This document shows, one piece after another, positions 1-6,552 of a DNA stretch of 11,311 bases. The translations under genes were made by a program, and so were the position numbers. The stretch is from Actinomycetota bacterium (GTDB lineage: Bacteria; Actinomycetota; Thermoleophilia; Solirubrobacterales; Solirubrobacteraceae). Within the stretch, counting starts at the first letter, position 1; each line of letters opens with the position of its first letter. The stretch spans positions 1-11,311 of the forward strand of contig SYBY01000256.1 of assembly GCA_005788585.1 (NCBI GenBank), given 5' to 3'. Below the pieces are notes generated by a model that had not been told where the DNA came from, did not search any database, and saw only the letters and a program-made list of their open reading frames with translations.

Positions 1-139
1 CCTGCGGGACGAAGTTCTCCGACGCGATCATCTCCAGCGTGCCCTGCTGGCGGCCCAGCTCGGCGCGGACAGCGTCGGCGACCTCCGGATCGACGTCAGC
101 CAGCGGCCGGTTGAAGAAGTCAGAAGGAAGATCGCTCAC
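1..139 (-). CDS. glyA: Serine hydroxymethyltransferase, N-terminal 46 codons (partial, runs off the left edge)
   Basis: Reading the minus strand from GTG at 139 gives a protein beginning [19 protein letters not shown] and reaching [12 protein letters not shown] at the window edge. The block (I/M)IASEN(F/Y) about 40 residues from the N-terminus is a hallmark of serine hydroxymethyltransferase. This is the cytosolic PLP enzyme that interconverts serine and glycine while loading one-carbon units onto tetrahydrofolate. The PLP lysine and the rest of the fold lie outside the window. The GTG start is preferred because the family N-terminus begins shortly before the helix ending in IASEN. A TAGCCT hexamer also sits 7 nt upstream, with no convincing Shine-Dalgarno. 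In many Gram-positive genomes glyA follows the prfA-prmC-sua5 cluster, which supports the call. Here it is divergent from the GGDEF-HD-GYP gene, with 77 nt between the two starts. Confidence 0.9.
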   Translation of the reverse strand, partial: MSDLPSDFFNRPLADVDPEVADAVRAELGRQQGTLEMIASENFVPQ

Positions 140-146
140 GCCTAGC

Positions 147-152
147 AGGCTA
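147..152 (-). promoter_or_regulatory. Putative -10 element (TAGCCT) of a leaderless glyA transcript
   Basis: On the minus strand TAGCCT is followed by 7 nt and then the glyA GTG at 139. That is the distance expected if transcription begins at or next to the start codon. No matching -35 hexamer or Shine-Dalgarno is visible. The same TANNNT-to-start arrangement recurs at five other genes in the window. The call rests on that recurrence rather than on this site alone. Confidence 0.42.
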
Positions 153-216
153 CCAACGACGTCCTGGGCCCGAGGGCCGCGTTTCACGCCGGTCATCGCA
201 GGGCACCGGCTCACCG

Positions 217-1851
217 ATGACGACCGTCTCGCTCGATCCCGAGGCGGCGTTCTGCGCCCTGTTGGAGGCATCGCCGTTCGCCGTCTGCCTCATCGACGCC
301 GCAGGTGGCGTGGTGACGGCCAACGCCGCCGGAGAGGCCCTGCTCTGCGACGAGCGGGTCGCCCCCGGCCTGCACCGACTGACGCGTGGCGTGCTCGAGC
401 GAGGACGGCCCGATGAGCTCGACTGCGTGGCAGCGGCCGACGACGGCGAGCGCCACCTACGCGCACGGTGTCATCCCGTCGGCGTCGATGGCGCGATCCT
501 CGTCGTCGAGGACGCGACGCTCGCCACCCGCCTCGCCATCGGCGCGTCGACCGATCCGCTGACGGGTGCGGCCAACCAGGGTGAGTTCCAGCGCCGGTTG
601 CGCGAGGAGATCGCGCGCGCCACGCGCCAACGGCTGAACCTCGCGTTGGCGGTCATCGACGTCGATCACTTCAAGGCCGTCAACGACACGTTCGGCCACC
701 TCGCGGGAGACCGCGTGCTGAGGCGTGTCGCCGACTGCCTGCGCGCATCGGTGCGCGAGAGCGACGTGGTGGCCCGCATGGGCGGGGACGAGCTCGCCCT
801 GCTCATGACCGAGTGCAACATGCACGAGGGTGCCGCGACGGCGGAGCGCGCGCGTGCGGCCATCGAGGCCGCGGACCTGGACGACGGCGTCCGGATCACC
901 ATCTCCGTCGGGGTCGCGAGCGCGGTGGCCGGCCAGGACGCCGACGACCTCGTCCGCGAGGCCGACCGTGCGTTGTACCGCGCCAAACGGGCCGGCCGGA
1001 ACACGGTGCGGACGGCCGGCGACCAGCGTGCGCCCGAATCGCCACACCAGAGCCACACCGCCTCGGCGGTCCGCGCGCTGGCACGCGCCATCGACCTCAA
1101 GGACGCGAGCACCCAGCAGCACTCCGACCGGGTCGCGGAGCTCGCCGGCCGCGTGGCGGAGGAGCTCCGCTGGCCCGCCGAGCGTGTTCGCGCTCTGCGT
1201 GAGGCGGCGATCATCCACGACGTCGGCAAGGTCGGCGTGCCGGACCACATCCTCCTGAAGCCGGACCGCCTGACCAGCGAGGAGTACGCACTGGTCAAGG
1301 AGCACGCCCGGCTGGGCGCCGAGATCGCCGGCGAGGTCCTCACGGGCGAGCAGACCGCCTGGCTGCGGGCTCACCACGAGCGCATCGACGGGCTCGGCTA
1401 CCCGGACGGGCTGACCGGTTCCGACATCCCGGAGGGCGCGAGGATCCTCGCGGTCGTCGACGCGTTCGACGTCATGACATCCCACCGGTCCTACAGCCCC
1501 GCACGTCCGCCGCTCGAGGCCATCAGCGAGCTCGAGCGCGGCGCCGGGACGCAGTTCGACCCCCACATCGTCGAGATGCTCCGGCGCCCGCGCTTCATGC
1601 GCTACGTCTCCATCCTGCGCAACCAGCTGGTCGCCCGAGACGCCAACGATGCCACCGGCGGCGAGCTGGAGATCATCTGCGAGTGCGGCAACCCCGACTG
1701 CTTCGCGACCCTGACGGTGACGACGGAGGAGCTCGCCGCCGTCCACGCGCACGCGCGGCGCTTCGTCATCGCCGCAGGACACACGATCGAGGACGTCGAG
1801 CGGACCGTCGCGCGGACGGATCGCTTCGAGGTCGTCGAGAAGCTGATCTAG
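217..1851 (+). CDS. PAS-GGDEF-HD-GYP c-di-GMP synthase/phosphodiesterase with a C-terminal Cys-rich module
   Basis: Soluble 544-residue protein with no TM segment. A PAS-like domain (about 10-105) precedes a GGDEF domain (about 108-270) with a DPLTG entry motif (113-117), a D-V-D-H-F-K motif (148-153), the signature GGDEL (189-193) and an inhibitory I-site RESD (180-183) exactly five residues upstream. An HD-GYP phosphodiesterase domain follows (about 285-470), with HDVGK (334-338) and [11 protein letters not shown] (386-396) complete. The protein could therefore both make c-di-GMP from GTP and hydrolyse it. The F-to-L change in GGDEF is not a catalytic position, so cyclase activity is possible but unproven. 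The last ~60 residues carry C488-x-C490-x4-C495 and a later GH (521-522). This looks like a small metal-binding-type module that I recall, without certainty, at the C-terminus of other actinobacterial proteins. No good Shine-Dalgarno or TANNNT is seen, and no alternative in-frame start lies upstream. A hairpin follows the stop. Confidence 0.93.
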   Translation: MTTVSLDPEAAFCALLEASPFAVCLIDAAGGVVTANAAGEALLCDERVAPGLHRLTRGVLERGRPDELDCVAAADDGERHLRARCHPVGVDGAILVVEDATLATRLAIGASTDPLTGAANQGEFQRRLREEIARATRQRLNLALAVIDVDHFKAVNDTFGHLAGDRVLRRVADCLRASVRESDVVARMGGDELALLMTECNMHEGAATAERARAAIEAADLDDGVRITISVGVASAVAGQDADDLVREADRALYRAKRAGRNTVRTAGDQRAPESPHQSHTASAVRALARAIDLKDASTQQHSDRVAELAGRVAEELRWPAERVRALREAAIIHDVGKVGVPDHILLKPDRLTSEEYALVKEHARLGAEIAGEVLTGEQTAWLRAHHERIDGLGYPDGLTGSDIPEGARILAVVDAFDVMTSHRSYSPARPPLEAISELERGAGTQFDPHIVEMLRRPRFMRYVSILRNQLVARDANDATGGELEIICECGNPDCFATLTVTTEELAAVHAHARRFVIAAGHTIEDVERTVARTDRFEVVEKLI

Positions 1852-1867
1852 CCGCAACGCCCCACCG

Positions 1868-1889
1868 GGCGGAGGTGCGCCACCCCGCC
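1868..1889 (+). terminator. Hairpin 17 nt after the GGDEF-HD-GYP stop, candidate terminator
   Basis: GGCGG (1868-1872), a single bulged A (1873) and GGTG (1874-1877) pair perfectly with CACC (1881-1884) and CCGCC (1885-1889) around a CGC loop. This gives nine pairs, eight of them G-C. No T-run follows, which is common for terminators in GC-rich genomes. The hairpin lies between the GGDEF-HD-GYP stop (1851) and the next gene's putative -10 (1901), which suggests separate transcription units. It could equally be Rho-dependent context or a chance GC-rich fold. Confidence 0.45.
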
Positions 1890-1900
1890 GGCCGCAGCGC

Positions 1901-1906
1901 TACCGT
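1901..1906 (+). promoter_or_regulatory. Putative -10 element (TACCGT) of the beta-propeller gene
   Basis: TACCGT is followed by 7 nt and the ATG at 1914. The intervening sequence contains no Shine-Dalgarno. The spacing fits transcription starting at the A of the ATG. No -35 hexamer is recognisable. It lies directly downstream of the 1868-1889 hairpin, so together they look like the end of one transcript and the start of the next. Confidence 0.42.
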
Positions 1907-1913
1907 CGCTCGA

Positions 1914-3869
1914 ATGCGTCGCGTCGCCCTCACCGTGCTGGCCCTCTGTGCGCTGCTCGTGGCCGCCCCGGCCGCCGGCGCGCAGGACTCCCTCGCCCCG
2001 AAGGGCGCCCTCCCCCACTGGCTGCCCACGGAGAAGTGGGTGTACGAGCACTGGCTGCCGTTCGACGAGGGGCGCCTCTACCAGCTGCTGCAAGCCGATC
2101 GCAAGGCGATCTGGCGGCACCTGCGCGACGACGCCGCCCACGATCTCGAGCAGCTCGGGCGCCGCCGCGGCTACACGCCGGAGCGCCTCGCCGCCGCCCT
2201 GGTCGCGCCCCGCGCCGGCACGGTGTCCCCCACCACCCTGCGGACGCTGCGAGCGCGGGCGTATCGCGTCCTGACGCAGGGCCACATGTCCCAGCACATC
2301 CTGTTCCACTCGCTGCACCAGCGGACGATCCCGCTCGCCGCGCCGCGGCTCTTCGGGACCTCGTCGGTCGAGGAGTACCTCCAGCTGCGCCGGGCAGAGC
2401 TCAGCCCGTTGCAGATCGGCCGCCAGCACGGCCGGACCCGCACGCAGATGCAGCGCGACATCGTCGCCGCGCTGCGCGCCACCAACGCCGAGGGCGTGCG
2501 CACGGGGATGATCACGCGCAAGCAGGCGCGGATCCTGCTCGACCGCCAGCTACGTCAGGTCCCACGCTGGCTCGGCCAGTCGCGCTACAACGGCCCGCCG
2601 CAGACCGGGACGAAGGGCGCGCGGTCCATCCCGCTGCTGCCGCCGGGCGACTACGCGAACAACCCGTCGATCAGCGCCGATGGCGACACCGTCGTGTTCG
2701 ACGCCTACCGCGCGAAGATCCCCGAGGCCAAGCGCTTCGGCGAGATCTCGGTGGTCAGCTACCAGGTGGGCGAGGGGCGGCTCCTGCCGATCAGCCACCC
2801 GCTGGCGCCGACCGGGCCGCTGGCCCCGCGCTCGGCCTACAACTCGGCCGTCTCGGCAGACGGCCGCACGGTCATCTACGAGCAGGCCGAGGGGAACCTG
2901 AACTTCGCCAAGCGGTACTCGGAGATGCAGGTGCTCGCACGCACCCGGCCGGCTGTCAGCGCAGCGACCCGCGTGAGCCACCCGGCGAGCCGCCGCATGA
3001 AGCGCTCGCGCAGCGCGTACAACCCGTCGGTGTCCGCCGACGGCCGGCTCGTCGCGTTCGAGGCGACAGATGACGGCGGCGGGACCAAGCCGTCTCGCAA
3101 CGGCGTGTGGGTCCGCGACCTCGCGCGCGGGACCGACCGGCTCATCGGCGAGGGCAGCGGCGGCGCGATCTACGAGCCGCGCCTCCTCGGGGACGGCAGC
3201 GGGCTGCTCGTGACCGCGGCCGACGCGGGTGCCGACGGGCACACCCTCGTGTACCTGCGCGGCCTGACCGCCGAGCGCACGACGCTCGTCAGCCGCGCGG
3301 GCGGCGCCGACGGGGAGGCCGCGGCCGCGGACGCCGATCAGCCCGCCGGGTCACACGACGGGAGCGTCGTGGTGTTCGCCAGCGCGGCGCCGAACCTCGG
3401 CGCTCTCGCGGGCCATGCGCGGATCTTCGTGCGCGACCTGCGGGGTGGCACCACCACCGCCGTGAGCCCGCGTGAGGGCTTCGCCTTCGACCCCGCGGTG
3501 TCCGCGGACGGCCGCTTCGTCGCCTACGCGCTGCGCCGCGGCACCTCCCCCACCCGCTCGTCGGTCTGGCTGCACGACCGGGTGACCGGGGCGACGACGC
3601 TCGTCAGCCGCCGCGCGAACGGCACCGCCGCCGACGGCTACAACGCCGAGCCCGCCGTGTCCGCCGACGGGGCGCGGGTGGCGTACACGTCGACCGGCGG
3701 CACGCTGTCCCGGCGCAAGGCGGCGAACCTCGCGGGCGTGTTCCTGTACGACCGCACGGCGGGCACGACGACGCTCCTATCGACCCACGCGCCGCTGAAG
3801 GCGAAGGCCAGCGCGACGGGGGGCGCCGTCCGGCCGACAGGCGCGTACCTCTGCCCCCTCGCACCCTGA
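1914..3869 (+). CDS. Secreted seven-repeat PD40/TolB-like beta-propeller protein with a novel helical N-terminal domain
   Basis: 651 residues. A Sec signal peptide (RR, hydrophobic 4-20, cleavage probably after AGA at 21-23) begins at ATG 1914. A longer open frame back to 1683 overlaps the previous gene and is rejected. Residues 33-225 form a helical region with HWLP...HWLPFDE (35-52), four histidines spaced along one helix (124, 128, 132, 135) and a helix-turn-helix-like stretch near 165-185. From residue 250 come seven repeats of the form (N/D/E)P-x-V-S-A-D-G-R-x-V-x-(F/Y), starting at about 250, 310, 370, 421, 476, 526 and 579. This matches a seven-bladed propeller of the PD40/TolB type, usually a protein- or ligand-binding scaffold. 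No catalytic motif is evident. The only mature-region cysteine is near the C-terminus (CPLAP end). The gene follows the GGDEF-HD-GYP gene by 62 nt but probably has its own promoter. The function is unknown, and a role in cell-surface binding is inference. Confidence 0.86.
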   Translation: MRRVALTVLALCALLVAAPAAGAQDSLAPKGALPHWLPTEKWVYEHWLPFDEGRLYQLLQADRKAIWRHLRDDAAHDLEQLGRRRGYTPERLAAALVAPRAGTVSPTTLRTLRARAYRVLTQGHMSQHILFHSLHQRTIPLAAPRLFGTSSVEEYLQLRRAELSPLQIGRQHGRTRTQMQRDIVAALRATNAEGVRTGMITRKQARILLDRQLRQVPRWLGQSRYNGPPQTGTKGARSIPLLPPGDYANNPSISADGDTVVFDAYRAKIPEAKRFGEISVVSYQVGEGRLLPISHPLAPTGPLAPRSAYNSAVSADGRTVIYEQAEGNLNFAKRYSEMQVLARTRPAVSAATRVSHPASRRMKRSRSAYNPSVSADGRLVAFEATDDGGGTKPSRNGVWVRDLARGTDRLIGEGSGGAIYEPRLLGDGSGLLVTAADAGADGHTLVYLRGLTAERTTLVSRAGGADGEAAAADADQPAGSHDGSVVVFASAAPNLGALAGHARIFVRDLRGGTTTAVSPREGFAFDPAVSADGRFVAYALRRGTSPTRSSVWLHDRVTGATTLVSRRANGTAADGYNAEPAVSADGARVAYTSTGGTLSRRKAANLAGVFLYDRTAGTTTLLSTHAPLKAKASATGGAVRPTGAYLCPLAP

Positions 3870-3897
3870 CGCGCCGCCCCCTCCAGCGCGGTGAGCA

Positions 3898-3931
3898 TCA
3901 CATACTGGTCGCCAGAGCGACCCCGATGTGA
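3898..3931. terminator. Near-symmetric inverted repeat between convergent genes, candidate bidirectional terminator
   Basis: TCACAT (3898-3903) pairs with ATGTGA (3926-3931), and GGTCGC (3907-3912) pairs with GCGACC (3917-3922) around a CAGA loop. The two stems are separated by a 3x3 internal loop, giving twelve pairs in total. It lies almost midway in the 65-nt gap between the beta-propeller stop (3869) and the tsaC stop (3935). Because it is symmetric it would fold in either transcript, so it could terminate both. There is no T-tract. Confidence 0.55.
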
Positions 3932-3934
3932 CGT

Positions 3935-4561
3935 TCAGCGCGTGTGCTGGGTGAGGCGGCGGGTGATCTCCGCGGCGGGCACCGCGCCCTCGCGCACGAT
4001 CGCGAACGTCCCATCGTCCTCGTAGCCGCGCAGGTCGACCATCGTCGACGGCGTGCCCGGCAGCGGGCCCGCGTCGAGGACGAGATCGACGCCGTCCCGG
4101 ATCCCGGAGGGCACGTCATCGACCGTGCGCGGATCGGGCTCCCCCGCGAAGTTCGCGCTGCTCTGCAGCATGGGCCAGCGGACCGTGTGCAGCGCGAACG
4201 CCGCCGCGGGCAGGTCCGGCACGCGGACGCCCAGCGTCTGCGGGTCGGCGCCGCAGGCCAGGCCGAACCGGCGGCCCGGGTTCGGGACGAGGACCCCGAT
4301 CGGCCCGGGCAGGAGCCGTCCCATCGCCTCGCGCGTGCGCACGCCCAGCTCGGGGACCGCAGCGAAGGCCAGCTCCAGGTCGGAGAACATGACCGCCGAC
4401 GGCTTCTCGATGTCGCGCTTCTTCAGGGCGTACAGCCGCCGGACGGCCTCCTTCTCCTGCGGGTCGCACGCCAGCCCGTAGACCGTGTCCGACGGGAACA
4501 CGGCGACCCCGCCGACGCGCAGGCAGCGGGCGAAGGTCTCGGCGGTCGCGGCGTCGATCAT
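3935..4561 (-). CDS. tsaC: L-threonylcarbamoyladenylate synthase (YrdC/Sua5 family)
   Basis: 208 residues, the length of a single YrdC domain, so it is TsaC-like and lacks the extra C-terminal domain of full Sua5. The enzyme joins threonine, bicarbonate and ATP into threonylcarbamoyl-AMP, the donor used by the TsaBDE machinery for N6-threonylcarbamoyladenosine at position 37 of ANN-decoding tRNAs. Family motifs are SDTVYGL (24-30), the KKRD...KP nucleotide-binding stretch (47-54), SSAN (134-137) and GTPSTMVDL (169-177). The ATG at 4561 follows the prmC stop by 4 nt, so the gene is read from the prfA-prmC transcript. It has no TANNNT upstream, as expected for an internal operon gene. The start gives the normal short N-terminus before VFPSDT. 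It is convergent with the beta-propeller gene, with a symmetric hairpin in between. Confidence 0.93.
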   Translation of the reverse strand: MIDAATAETFARCLRVGGVAVFPSDTVYGLACDPQEKEAVRRLYALKKRDIEKPSAVMFSDLELAFAAVPELGVRTREAMGRLLPGPIGVLVPNPGRRFGLACGADPQTLGVRVPDLPAAAFALHTVRWPMLQSSANFAGEPDPRTVDDVPSGIRDGVDLVLDAGPLPGTPSTMVDLRGYEDDGTFAIVREGAVPAAEITRRLTQHTR

Positions 4562-4565
4562 CGCC

Positions 4566-5405
4566 CTAGATACGACCGACGACCACCCGGGGGATGCCCG
4601 CGAGATCCGGGCGCGCCTCGATGGACGTCACGCCCGCCTCACGCATGAGCGCCTCGACGGCCGCTGCCTGCCCCGCGCCCACTTCGACGGCGACCACAGG
4701 CGCCGCCGCCACCGCCTGCGGGATGAGACGCCGGTAGACGTCCAGGCCGTCAGCTCCCGCGAACAGCGCACCCGGCGGCTCGTGGTCGCGCACGTCGGCG
4801 GGCAGCCCGGCCCGGTCTCCGTCGGGGATGTACGGCGGGTTGGAGAGGACGGCGTCGAACCGCGCACCGGACACGGCGTCGAGCAGATCACCCGCGGCGA
4901 AGGCGACATCGAGCGCCAGCCGCGCGGCGTTCTCTCGCGCGAGCGCCAGCGCGCTCTCGTCAACATCGGTGGCGGTGACGCGCAGGTCCGGCCGCTCGTC
5001 GGCGAGGGCCAGTGCGATCGCGCCGCTGCCGGTCCCCACATCGAGCACGGACGCGCCCTCGGGAAGCTCGAGTCCGACCTCGACGAGCAGCTCGGTCTCC
5101 GGCCGCGGGATCAGCCCGCGCGGGTCCACCGCGAGATCCAGCCGCCGGAACCCGCGCGTGCCGATGAGGTACGCGACCGGCGCGTGCTCGACGGCCCGGC
5201 GGCGCACCAGCGACTGGTACTCCCGGATCTGCGGCCCGGCGACCTCGCGGCCGGGGTCGAGGAACAGCGCCTCGCGCCGCACGCCGAGCACGTGGGCCAG
5301 CAGCAGTTCGGCGTCGAGGCGCGCGGTGTCGGACCCCGACGCCTGGATCGCGACGCCGGCGGAGTCCAGCGCATCGCGCACCGGAACGCCGGAGGCGATC
5401 GTCAC
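4566..5405 (-). CDS. prmC: Peptide chain release factor N5-glutamine methyltransferase
   Basis: 279 residues. PrmC uses S-adenosylmethionine to methylate the glutamine of the GGQ motif in release factors, which raises the efficiency of peptide release. An N-terminal helical substrate-binding region (1-95) ends in the conserved IPRPETE (99-105). The Rossmann methyltransferase domain has LDVGTGSG (121-128) for SAM binding and the catalytic NPPY (189-192). The GTG start at 5405 overlaps the prfA stop as GTGA (5405-5402), the classic coupling overlap, so RF1 and its modifying enzyme are made together. A GGGGA Shine-Dalgarno-like sequence lies 6 nt upstream within prfA, and its Gs can pair with a nearby CCCC (see findings). 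A longer frame extending to 6092 simply shadows prfA and is rejected. Everything expected for the family is present. Confidence 0.96.
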   Translation of the reverse strand: MTIASGVPVRDALDSAGVAIQASGSDTARLDAELLLAHVLGVRREALFLDPGREVAGPQIREYQSLVRRRAVEHAPVAYLIGTRGFRRLDLAVDPRGLIPRPETELLVEVGLELPEGASVLDVGTGSGAIALALADERPDLRVTATDVDESALALARENAARLALDVAFAAGDLLDAVSGARFDAVLSNPPYIPDGDRAGLPADVRDHEPPGALFAGADGLDVYRRLIPQAVAAAPVVAVEVGAGQAAAVEALMREAGVTSIEARPDLAGIPRVVVGRI

Positions 5406-6457
5406 GGGGTGTCCCCAACCGCCTGCGCCTGGAGGGCGCGGCGCTTCTCGTCGGCCTGCAGCGCGCCGGTGAACTCGTCGAGCTGCCCGTCGAGGACCTC
5501 GTCGAGGTTGTGCTGCGTGAGCTTGATGCGGTGGTCGGTGACCCGGCGCTCGCCGTAGTTGTACGTGCGGATCTTCTCGGCCCGCTCGCCCGTGCCGACC
5601 TGCGAGCGGCGGTCGGCCGCCAGCTCGGCCTGCTGCTCGGCCAGCGCCCGCTCGTACAGCCGGGCACGCAGCACGCGCATGGCCTTCTCGCGATTCTGCA
5701 GCTGGGATTTCTCGTCCTGCATCGCGACCTGCACGCCCGTCGGCTTGTGCGTGATGCGCACCGCGGAGTCCGTCGTGTTCACCGACTGCCCGCCGGGGCC
5801 GCCGGAGCGGTAGACGTCGATCTGCAGGTCGTTCTGGTCGATGTGGATGTCGACGTCCTCGGCCTCGGGCAGCACCGCAACCGTGCAGGTCGACGTGTGG
5901 ATGCGGCCCTGGGACTCCGTCGCGGGCACACGCTGGACGCGGTGCGTGCCGCCCTCGAACTTGAAGATGGAGAACGCGCCGTCGCCCTTGATCGCGAACG
6001 TGTACTTGCCGTCGCCCGCCTCCAGGGACTCGGTGGCGAAGCCCCGGCGCTCGGCGTACTTCGTGAGCATGCGGTAGACGTCGCCGGCCCACAGCCCGGC
6101 CTCCTCGCCGCCCGCGCCGCCCTGGATCTCGACGATGACGTTCTTGTCGTCGTTGGGGTCGCGCTCGACCATCGCGAGGCGGATCTCCTCCTCCAGGCGC
6201 TCGATCTCCTCCCGCGCGCGGGCGAGCATCTCGCGGACCTCGGGATCCTCGTCCTCCTCCAGCAGCTCACGCGCGCCGGCCTCGTCGTCGGTCGCCCGGC
6301 GCCACTCCTCGGCGAACTTGGCCGCCGCCTCGAGGTGGCTGTACTCGCGGCGGACCTCCGCGTAGCGCTTGCGGTCGCCGATCACCTCGGGGTCGGTGAT
6401 CTGCTGGGAGAGCTCGGCGAACCGGGCTTCGATCTGGGAGACGAGCTGCTCGATCAC
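5402..6457 (-). CDS. prfA: Peptide chain release factor 1 (RF1)
   Basis: 351 residues, close to the usual 355-360. RF1 recognises UAA and UAG in the ribosomal A site and triggers hydrolysis of peptidyl-tRNA. The stop-codon-reading tripeptide is PAT (178-180, in RVPATESQGRIHTS), which identifies RF1; RF2 would have SPF. The catalytic GGQ is at 222-224 (SGGPGGQSVN), and Q224 is the residue PrmC methylates. The N-terminal coiled region (1-110) begins IEQL...DPEV, the normal RF1 N-terminus, which favours the GTG at 6457. A second GTG ten codons upstream and the open frame to 6568 would add non-conserved residues. TACGCT lies 8 nt upstream of the start, with no Shine-Dalgarno. The gene leads a prfA-prmC-tsaC unit and is divergent from the GGDEF-EAL gene. 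Confidence 0.97.
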   Translation of the reverse strand: MIEQLVSQIEARFAELSQQITDPEVIGDRKRYAEVRREYSHLEAAAKFAEEWRRATDDEAGARELLEEDEDPEVREMLARAREEIERLEEEIRLAMVERDPNDDKNVIVEIQGGAGGEEAGLWAGDVYRMLTKYAERRGFATESLEAGDGKYTFAIKGDGAFSIFKFEGGTHRVQRVPATESQGRIHTSTCTVAVLPEAEDVDIHIDQNDLQIDVYRSGGPGGQSVNTTDSAVRITHKPTGVQVAMQDEKSQLQNREKAMRVLRARLYERALAEQQAELAADRRSQVGTGERAEKIRTYNYGERRVTDHRIKLTQHNLDEVLDGQLDEFTGALQADEKRRALQAQAVGDTP

Positions 6458-6465
6458 CGCCGGGC

Positions 6466-6471
6466 AGCGTA
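6466..6471 (-). promoter_or_regulatory. Putative -10 element (TACGCT) of the prfA-prmC-tsaC unit
   Basis: On the minus strand TACGCT is followed by 8 nt and the prfA GTG at 6457. No Shine-Dalgarno lies between them, so a transcript starting 6-8 nt downstream of this element would be leaderless or carry one or two leader bases. No -35 match is seen. It implies that prfA has a promoter of its own here, although in related layouts it is read from genes upstream. Confidence 0.4.
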
Positions 6472-6493
6472 GCGCCGTGACCACGACGGCCTG

Positions 6494-6509
6494 TGAACAG
6501 CAACGTTCA
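6494..6509. promoter_or_regulatory. Short palindrome TGAAC-N6-GTTCA in the prfA / GGDEF-EAL divergent gap
   Basis: TGAAC (6494-6498) and GTTCA (6505-6509) form a perfect 5+5 inverted repeat with a 6-nt spacer. It lies upstream of both putative -10 elements in the 95-nt divergent intergenic region, so it is placed where a dimeric regulator could influence both genes. The half-sites are short and chance is a real alternative. Confidence 0.22.
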
Positions 6510-6537
6510 TACGACACACCATCTTTGTGACATCTGG

Positions 6538-6543
6538 TACGGT
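6538..6543 (+). promoter_or_regulatory. Putative -10 element (TACGGT) of the GGDEF-EAL gene
   Basis: TACGGT is followed by 9 nt (all C/G) and the ATG at 6553. There is no Shine-Dalgarno in those 9 nt. It is consistent with a leaderless or 1-3-nt-leader transcript. The element would also lie inside the coding region if the GTG at 6493 were used, which argues for the ATG. Confidence 0.42.
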
Positions 6544-6552
6544 CGCGCCCGG

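Noticed and set aside
819..835. Loss of F in GGDEF taken as proof of an inactive cyclase
   Set aside because: The metal- and substrate-binding G, G, D and E are intact in both proteins and the I-sites are kept, so inactivity cannot be concluded from the final residue.
457..1857. 466-codon open frame antisense to the GGDEF-HD-GYP gene
   Set aside because: Shadow of a gene with intact catalytic motifs on the plus strand; low-complexity composition and no domain.
1683..1913. Upstream extension of the beta-propeller gene (77 extra codons)
   Set aside because: It overlaps the end of the GGDEF-HD-GYP gene, is Arg-rich, and would bury the clear signal peptide that begins at 1914.
2661..3720. 180-nt periodic DNA similarity that might suggest tandem DNA repeats
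   Set aside because: The periodicity reflects protein blades (SADG cores 60 residues apart). The DNA between cores has diverged, so there is no recent tandem duplication.
5406..6092. N-terminal extension of prmC to 508 residues
   Set aside because: The added part is the prfA region read in the wrong frame. The true start is the GTG at 5405 overlapping the prfA stop.
6493..6552. GTG start 20 codons upstream for the GGDEF-EAL protein
   Set aside because: The extra residues are not hydrophobic or conserved-looking and would cover the putative -10 element. ATG 6553 leads directly into a normal N-terminus and TM1.
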